Source of the DNA: a virus
Virus record (IMG/VR): IMGVR_UViG_3300035701_000143
Coordinates: 1 to 35,304 of that record
DNA: 35,304 nt
Direction: 5' to 3' (one strand)
Part shown: piece by piece, positions 29,905-35,304 of the stretch
How positions within the stretch are numbered: the stretch's first letter is position 1
Layout: every line of letters starts with the position of its first letter
Position numbers and translations under genes: made by a program
Notes under the pieces: generated by a model
Database searches by the model: none
What the model was told of the DNA's origin: nothing
Seen by the model: only the letters and a program-made list of their open reading frames with translations

Positions 29905-29913
29905 GAGATAACG

Positions 29914-31128
29914 GTGCCAGATTTCCCCAAGTTCGGCGAGCTGTTCAGAGTAGGCAGAGACGAGGCGCTGGTGCGCAACGCCAAGATCAGCCGCGAGATG
30001 GTGGAGCGCGAAGGTACCGATGCGAACATATTGGTGGCGTCCTCCGCCGCCATGGCCGACGAGGTAAGCGGACAGCTGACCGATCTGGACGCAGCGCTGT
30101 TCCTCGACAGCGCGGTGGGGCAGGTACTTGACCGTTTGGTGTTCGACCGATACGGCATGACGCGCAAGCCGGCGGCGGCGGCCATCGGGTCAGCCAACTT
30201 CTACACGGCGACGGCGGCCCCGGCCACGTTCTCCATACCGCTCAACACGTTGCTTCAGACCGCCTCCGGCGTCCAGTACCTAACGAGCGAGTCGGCAGTG
30301 TACCCCGCCGGCTCCGCCGGACCGGTCGTTGTTGCCGTGCGCAGCGCCAAGGCTGGGGCGGATCAGGCGGCGAAGATAGGAACGATCACCAGCATCGCCG
30401 GGCAGATAAGCGGCTCGCCGGCTAACCTCACCGTGAGGAACACGTTGGCGACCACCGGCGCTGATGATGCCGAGCAGGACGATGCCCTTCGCGCGCGCGC
30501 GCGTAACTTCTTCGTCACTGCCCGCAGGGGGACAATGAAGGCGCTCGAGGCGGCGGCGCTCAACGTGCCGGGGGTCCGGCAGGCGGTCGCGTTCGAGTAC
30601 ATAGATGGCTTCGGCCGCCCGACAAGGTCGGTGCAACTAGTTGTGACCGACGCCTTCACCGAGCAGTTCGCTGACTACAGCACCGTCCCGCCGCTGTACC
30701 AAGCGCAGAGCCAGGCGATCTCCGCCAACGTGGTGCAGGCGCTCGCCGACGTGCGGCCGGCTGGCACGTACGTTAGGGTGTACGTGGCCAATGTGATCTT
30801 GCAACCGATGCAGCTCACCCTAGCGTTCACCGCCGGCGCGAACGTGAACGACAGCGCCCTCGCGGCGCGGGCGGCCGTGGTGGCGTACGTGAACGGGCTG
30901 GAGCCGGGCGCCACACTGAGCGCGTCCGCCATGTTGAGCAAGCTGCAAAACGTGGCTGGCCTGGCGTTCACGGGCGGCGAGCTTCTGTCCCCGGTCGGCG
31001 ACGTGGTTCCACAGCCGTTGCAGGTGATTCGGGCCAGCCTGGCGCTGGTGAGCGCGGTCGCGGCGCAGACGGACCAGCCAATCGTGACCGGGTCAAACCC
31101 CGACTCCTATGGGGCGGCCCTTGGGTAG
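29914..31128 (+). CDS. Baseplate J-like protein (wedge)
   Basis: A 404-residue protein with the P2 gpJ/T4 gp6 pattern: LFLDSAVGQVLDRLVFDRYG and MTRKPAAAAIGSANFYTATA, a strand region FSIPLNTLLQTASGVQYLTS, then DDALRARARNFFVTARRGTM and a helix TMKALEAAALNVPGVRQAVA followed by FEYIDGFGRPTRSVQLVVTD. These motifs are specific to Baseplate_J. It joins wedges into the baseplate ring. Start is GTG 29914 with AGGAGATA upstream, one of two SDs identical to the complement of the candidate small RNA loop. Confidence 0.88.
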   Translation: MPDFPKFGELFRVGRDEALVRNAKISREMVEREGTDANILVASSAAMADEVSGQLTDLDAALFLDSAVGQVLDRLVFDRYGMTRKPAAAAIGSANFYTATAAPATFSIPLNTLLQTASGVQYLTSESAVYPAGSAGPVVVAVRSAKAGADQAAKIGTITSIAGQISGSPANLTVRNTLATTGADDAEQDDALRARARNFFVTARRGTMKALEAAALNVPGVRQAVAFEYIDGFGRPTRSVQLVVTDAFTEQFADYSTVPPLYQAQSQAISANVVQALADVRPAGTYVRVYVANVILQPMQLTLAFTAGANVNDSALAARAAVVAYVNGLEPGATLSASAMLSKLQNVAGLAFTGGELLSPVGDVVPQPLQVIRASLALVSAVAAQTDQPIVTGSNPDSYGAALG

Positions 31129-31131
31129 ACC

Positions 31132-32547
31132 ATGCCACTGATACCGAATCCCATTGACCCCAAGACGCAGCAGGACTTCCTGGACCTGATGGACCGCCTG
31201 CTGCCATACGGGTACATAACGCCGTTGAAGCAAGGCGACGGGTATGAGATCGTGCAGGCGTTCGCCGCCATGCTCGCCCGCCTCTCGACCGCCGTGGCCA
31301 ACACCGGCAAGGACGCGCAGATCGCCACGGCCGGCGATGGGTCACGCGCCACGGCGACGATTGAGCTGTACAGGAACGCATTACCCGCGACCGGCCAGGC
31401 GCTCGCGGGACAGACAGGCAGCGCGGCGTCAATAGTTCCGGGCGCGGGCGTGGGGCAGATGCGCGTGTCCGGGCTGGCCAATATGTCGGCGGCCAGCGTC
31501 GGGCACCATCTGGTGCTCAGCAATACATCATCCCCCGGTAACACCGGCGGGTTCCCGATCTCCGCCTACGTCTCGCCGACGGTCGTCGACGTGACAAACT
31601 CCGGAGCGGCGGTGCCGGACGCCAACAATGGTTTCATTGCGTGGACTGAGGAGAACCGTGCTGTTACCGTCAAGGCCGGAACCGTGGTGACCACCGGTGC
31701 GACCAGCCGCGACTACACCACGGACGTTGACGTGCTGTTCTCCCCCACGGACCTTGGCCCGAAGGCCGTCACCGTCACGGCCATATCGCATGGCTACGAG
31801 TGGAATCAGCCGGGGCCGGTCACGACCGCAGACGGCACTGTGCTGCCGGGCGAGATTGATACCATCCGTACGCTGGTGGAGGACCCCCCATTGCTGGACA
31901 TCGGAATCCAGGTCAGGCAGACCGTGGCGGCCTCCGGGGGTGTTGACGCGTCCCTTGAGTCGCTTGGCGCTGATCGCGGGATTGAGCGCGGCTCCGGGGA
32001 GCAGTTGGAGAGGTACCGCAACCGCGTGCGCGCGCTGCCGGACACGGTGTCCATCAACGCCTTTGCCCGCACCATCATTGACATGCTTGCTCCATACGGT
32101 CTGGGCTACGAGTTGATCGAGGCTTATGATATAGCGTTTCAGACCATGTGGGACGGGCTGGCCTACACGCCGGCGGGGTCCGCGTACAACCCCAACCTGT
32201 TCGCGTATGACCTGCCGGATGAGGGGCCGTTCCGCGCCCGCTGGCTGGACATCAACAATATGTGGGGCGGGGTGATCGTGGTCGTGGAGGCATCACAGCC
32301 TATAGAGGATCACGGCATGGCATGGGATGACCCGGCCGTGATTACTGATGGCCTGCGCAGCCCGCTCACCGGGGGGTCGCGCGCGGTAAGTGCCTTTGAT
32401 GTGCCTGACTCGTTCGTTGGCTGGACGCTCGGGTGCTGGGATGGGCAGGATAACGCAAGGATTTCCCTGTACGATGGGATATGTGATACACTGCAAGCAA
32501 TCAAACCGGCGGGGGCTTCGGTCGCCGTCGTGGTGAGAGGGGTGTGA
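31132..32547 (+). CDS. Baseplate wedge/tail protein
   Basis: A 471-residue protein. The first ~110 residues are helical (DPKTQQDFLDLMDRLLPYGY, YEIVQAFAAMLARLSTAVAN), the middle (110-250) is beta-rich, and a region around 270-310 resembles baseplate J-type sequence (LESLGADRGIERGSGEQLER, YRNRVRALPDTVSINAFART). A C-terminal beta part follows. It stands 3 nt behind the J-like gene and precedes fibre genes, the place of gpI/Mu gp48-like or a second J-like wedge protein. Exact family not certain. Confidence 0.68.
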   Translation: MPLIPNPIDPKTQQDFLDLMDRLLPYGYITPLKQGDGYEIVQAFAAMLARLSTAVANTGKDAQIATAGDGSRATATIELYRNALPATGQALAGQTGSAASIVPGAGVGQMRVSGLANMSAASVGHHLVLSNTSSPGNTGGFPISAYVSPTVVDVTNSGAAVPDANNGFIAWTEENRAVTVKAGTVVTTGATSRDYTTDVDVLFSPTDLGPKAVTVTAISHGYEWNQPGPVTTADGTVLPGEIDTIRTLVEDPPLLDIGIQVRQTVAASGGVDASLESLGADRGIERGSGEQLERYRNRVRALPDTVSINAFARTIIDMLAPYGLGYELIEAYDIAFQTMWDGLAYTPAGSAYNPNLFAYDLPDEGPFRARWLDINNMWGGVIVVVEASQPIEDHGMAWDDPAVITDGLRSPLTGGSRAVSAFDVPDSFVGWTLGCWDGQDNARISLYDGICDTLQAIKPAGASVAVVVRGV

Positions 32548-32549
32548 CA

Positions 32550-33653
32550 ATGGCGAATGCCTTTTACCGTGAGATCATCAACCTGCTGGAGCGGCCGGTA
32601 TCCACCGACATCAACCAGGCGCAGAGCATGGTGCACCGCTCGCTGATGCTCGTGTTGCAGGAGATGCTGCGCGGGCGGGCCAGTGAGAGCGATGACTCGT
32701 TCACATTGCCGGCGAGTGGATTCCTTGGCGATGCCTTCCGGCTGCGTCCGTCAAGCCCGACCAGCATGGTGCTACGTCTGGTGCCCGGCCTTGGCGTCCT
32801 GTATCTGCCGGCGGACACGCCGACGGCGATCAACGGTGTCACCGGCCTGGATGACCTTAGTGTCACCAAACCGGTGCTGCTCGCAGCCGACCAGCTCATC
32901 ACAGTCCCGACAGCGGACCCATCGAATCCCCGCATCGACATCCTTGAGGTAAAACTGAATCGGGTTGTTGGCGGGTCAGAGGTGCGTGGCGTATTCAACG
33001 TGGCCACCAAGGTATTCGATCCCACGCTGGTGAGCAAACTACTGGGCTACACGCTGGACGGATCATTGACGATCAACGGCTCCGGCGCGCTGAACTACAA
33101 GACGGGCTCGCCCAACGTGTCACCGTCCCCGCCAGCCACGGACGCGGGGTACATCAAGATCGCCGAGGTGCGCGTGGGCACAGGCGTCACCGCACTGGAC
33201 CTGGACGTGGTCAACGACCAACGTATCATGGTGTGGCCGGGTAGCCAGGCACAGGTTGGCGCCAACTTCGTCATGCAAGGCACCGGATCGCTGAAGCCGG
33301 CCAACATGTATGTCAACGCGCCTCCGGGAATGAATGTACTTACAGTTGGGCAGAACTTGACCGGGCAGGTGGTTGACGTGTACATCATGTCCGGCGGTAA
33401 TTCGATGAAGGGATCATTCAGCCTGATGGCGGAACTCGCATCCTTCACCGGCCCGGTGCGCGCGTGGATGAGCAACTACGGCGTGGTGACGGTCGACTCG
33501 GCGTTGCAAACCGCGCTGGCTGGTGCGAACGCCAATCCCACGGCCAAGGTTGCAATCGGGCAGAAACTATACAAGGCCACGGTGAACTCATTGCCGGCGG
33601 ATAGTGGCACTAACTCTGTGCATTACGTGCTCAACGTTAATATGCGCATCTGA
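32550..33653 (+). CDS. Baseplate or tail fibre-associated protein
   Basis: A 367-residue protein. N-terminal helices (FYREIINLLERPVSTDINQA, MVHRSLMLVLQEMLRGRASE) are followed by strands (PRIDILEVKLNRVVGGSEVR, AGYIKIAEVRVGTGVTALDL, NDQRIMVWPG) and a beta-rich end. The PRIDILEVKL...YIKIAEVRV pattern is common in phage baseplate/fibre-linking and upper fibre proteins. Its order between wedge and fibre genes suits a fibre adaptor. GAGGGG upstream of ATG 32550 decides the start over GTG 32544. Confidence 0.68.
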   Translation: MANAFYREIINLLERPVSTDINQAQSMVHRSLMLVLQEMLRGRASESDDSFTLPASGFLGDAFRLRPSSPTSMVLRLVPGLGVLYLPADTPTAINGVTGLDDLSVTKPVLLAADQLITVPTADPSNPRIDILEVKLNRVVGGSEVRGVFNVATKVFDPTLVSKLLGYTLDGSLTINGSGALNYKTGSPNVSPSPPATDAGYIKIAEVRVGTGVTALDLDVVNDQRIMVWPGSQAQVGANFVMQGTGSLKPANMYVNAPPGMNVLTVGQNLTGQVVDVYIMSGGNSMKGSFSLMAELASFTGPVRAWMSNYGVVTVDSALQTALAGANANPTAKVAIGQKLYKATVNSLPADSGTNSVHYVLNVNMRI

Positions 33654-33665
33654 TGAGGTGAGGCC

Positions 33666-35304
33666 ATGCCGCAGGCATTGATCACGATCAACGGGCTGCC
33701 TGGCAGTGATGACAACCTGCCCATCGGCAACCTAGTCCAGCTCAATAACACGAACATAGGCGGGGAGCTGACTTACCAGTGGACAATCCTGGACCAGCCC
33801 CCCGGCGCGGTCGACTCGCTCTCCAACCCCGCGATCCAGAACCCCACATTCACCCCGACCAAGGAAGGCACGTACCTCCTGCGGCTGATCGTGAACCTCA
33901 GCCTGCCGGACGAGCAGCGCAACCAGGTGGTCGGCGCCGTGCGTCAGCTGAAGACGCTCGAGCGCATCCCGGCCGCAGGCGAGACCACCGAGGATGATGT
34001 GTCTGACGGCTGGGCCACGTCGACCAACTCTCTGTTCCGACGCATTGACCTTCAGCTGGCCGACCCCGGCACGGTGGTCGGTGTCAACACCAGTGGCGTG
34101 GTGCTATCTGCCGGCGATGTAGTTCGTGTGACCAGCATGGCGACGATCAAGCCCGGCCTGCCGGGGCAGGAGTACGTGCCGGGGTTCATCAAGGCACTGG
34201 CCACGTCGGGCGGTGACTTGGATGAGCTTCTTGGCTGTGTCGTGGGCAACCTGGCTGGAGCCACCACCATCGCCAACGGGGCGCTTGGCAAATTCAAGAT
34301 TTACGGCAGCATTCTCAACCTCGCACTGGGCGGCGCGGCGGTGGTTGGCGACACGGTGTACGTGAGCGACGCCGGCGTCGTGGCGCTCGCGGCTGGCACG
34401 TTCCGTCGCCGCTGTGGCTCCATCGGCGCGGTAGTCAGCAGTGGCATCTACGACGTATGGTTTGACGGTGTGGGCGGACAGGATATCACGCCGATCAGCG
34501 CGCCATATGTGATATATGGCAATCCTGGCACGCTGATGAACGCCAACCGCATAGACAGCGTCAGCCCGACTGGCGCAAACATCTTCCTTGGTCCGTACAC
34601 GTTCAAGAGCAACGCCGCATCGGTTGTCACGGTGGTGATGCGAAGGCACGGGGTATCCGGCGCTGATATACATCAGTGGCAGAATGAAACTGGCGGCGTG
34701 CTGGCACAGATGGAGGCCACCGGGGACCTGACCTTCATCAACAACGGCACGCAGCGCATACGCGATGCCATCAACCAGGCCGCGTCGGCGACCGTCGCCC
34801 CCGTGCGCGCGCGCAGGTTCAACGCCGGCGCGACGGCCAACCTCATCGCGGTGGAGGACGAGACTGGCGCGGTGCTGGCGTGGTTCGACAGCGCGGGGAA
34901 TCTTGACCTGAACGGCAAGTACCTGGAGCACGCCATCGCACGCGGCACGGGCGCGTCCGATCCGGTGCTGCGTGTGCGCAGGTTCAGCGCGCCGGCGACG
35001 GCGAACCTGGTGGAGGTGCAGAACGAGGCCGGCGCGGTGCTGTCACGGTTTGACAGCGCCGGCAACCTGGACATCAGCCAGAAGCGCATCTACAACGTTC
35101 CAGGGCCACTCACCACCAATGACGCGCCGCCGCGCGGGTATGTCGACACACATGACCCGACCAACTTGATCCAGAACAGCGACTTCCTGTGGGGGCAGCG
35201 GTTCGCCGGCCCCACGTTGTCGGCGGCGGTCCTGAACGCGCGCACGTTCCACTTTGACAGGTGGTCGGCGTGGGTGGGCGCGGCGGGCATGTCTGTCACG
35301 TTCC
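33666..35304 (+). CDS. Tail fibre protein (3' end outside the window)
   Basis: Open from ATG 33666 (SD GAGGTGAGG) to the window end, 546 codons so far. Residues ~1-85 form an Ig/PKD-like domain (ALITINGLPGSDDNLPIGNL, LTYQWTILDQPPGA, GTYLLRLIVNLSLPDEQ). A beta region follows. Repeating modules of about 40-60 residues then occur, each with a strand, (N/D)E(A/T)GAVL and FDSAGNLD: best at ~388-427 and ~440-470, with a weaker copy near 345-370 (QNETGGVLAQMEATGDLTF). These are typical of trimeric fibre shafts. PRGYVDTHDPTNLIQNSDFL and FHFDRWSAWVG open a receptor- or carbohydrate-binding-like tip. It likely binds the host surface. Confidence 0.82.
   Translation, partial: MPQALITINGLPGSDDNLPIGNLVQLNNTNIGGELTYQWTILDQPPGAVDSLSNPAIQNPTFTPTKEGTYLLRLIVNLSLPDEQRNQVVGAVRQLKTLERIPAAGETTEDDVSDGWATSTNSLFRRIDLQLADPGTVVGVNTSGVVLSAGDVVRVTSMATIKPGLPGQEYVPGFIKALATSGGDLDELLGCVVGNLAGATTIANGALGKFKIYGSILNLALGGAAVVGDTVYVSDAGVVALAAGTFRRRCGSIGAVVSSGIYDVWFDGVGGQDITPISAPYVIYGNPGTLMNANRIDSVSPTGANIFLGPYTFKSNAASVVTVVMRRHGVSGADIHQWQNETGGVLAQMEATGDLTFINNGTQRIRDAINQAASATVAPVRARRFNAGATANLIAVEDETGAVLAWFDSAGNLDLNGKYLEHAIARGTGASDPVLRVRRFSAPATANLVEVQNEAGAVLSRFDSAGNLDISQKRIYNVPGPLTTNDAPPRGYVDTHDPTNLIQNSDFLWGQRFAGPTLSAAVLNARTFHFDRWSAWVGAAGMSVTF

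Overview
The window is about 35 kb of the structural (late) region of a tailed phage or prophage with a contractile tail (myovirus morphology). Almost everything is rightward and tightly packed, with 1-10 nt gaps, ATGA/TGATG overlaps and good Shine-Dalgarno (SD) sites. The DNA is GC-rich. The best promoter-like sites pair a TTGAC-type -35 with a TAnnnT-type -10 (TAGGAT, TAACCT, TATCCT), and two of them lie so close to an ATG that the mRNA could be leaderless. Many hairpins at gene ends lack a U-tract. Together these hint at an actinobacterial host, but that is inference. No integrase, replication or lysis gene is visible, so lifestyle cannot be judged.

Layout: 1-2255 holds small accessory genes and, at 1047-1374, a promoter followed by about 300 nt of dense hairpins (candidate structured RNA). 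2256-2656 is non-coding: a compound tandem repeat (seven 23/24-bp units plus one outlier) and two perfect inverted repeats, directly before the large terminase. 2663-11955 is the packaging and head-entry module: TerL, a small helical protein, portal, then an accessory cluster (RyR-domain, HAD-like, zinc-ribbon, GNAT, HNH), the Mu F-like minor head protein and an HExxH metallopeptidase-like protein. Three proteins of this cluster share a short RGG-x-YY...VYI tag. 12037-16669 has a promoter with an operator-like palindrome, four tiny proteins ending in a Pro-Phe motif, a beta-rich protein, two tandem paralogues (possible decoration proteins), a Q-rich scaffold and the major capsid protein.

16894-19509 holds head-tail connector and completion genes, interrupted by an HNH endonuclease gene. 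19541-25495 holds the sheath, an intergenic island (terminator, promoter, candidate ~95-nt small RNA, and a leftward HNH endonuclease), the tube, tail assembly chaperones joined by a -1 frameshift at GGGTTTC, and the tape measure. 25500-33653 is the baseplate: LysM-bearing hub, gpD-like hub, gpV-like spike, gp25/gpW-like wedge, J-like wedge, a further wedge protein and a baseplate/fibre-attachment protein. From 33666 a tail fibre gene runs off the window.

The points most worth a second look are the repeat array at the terminase gene, the shared tag on putative capsid-associated enzymes, the small RNA candidate with SD-complementary loops, and the structured leader at 1056-1374.
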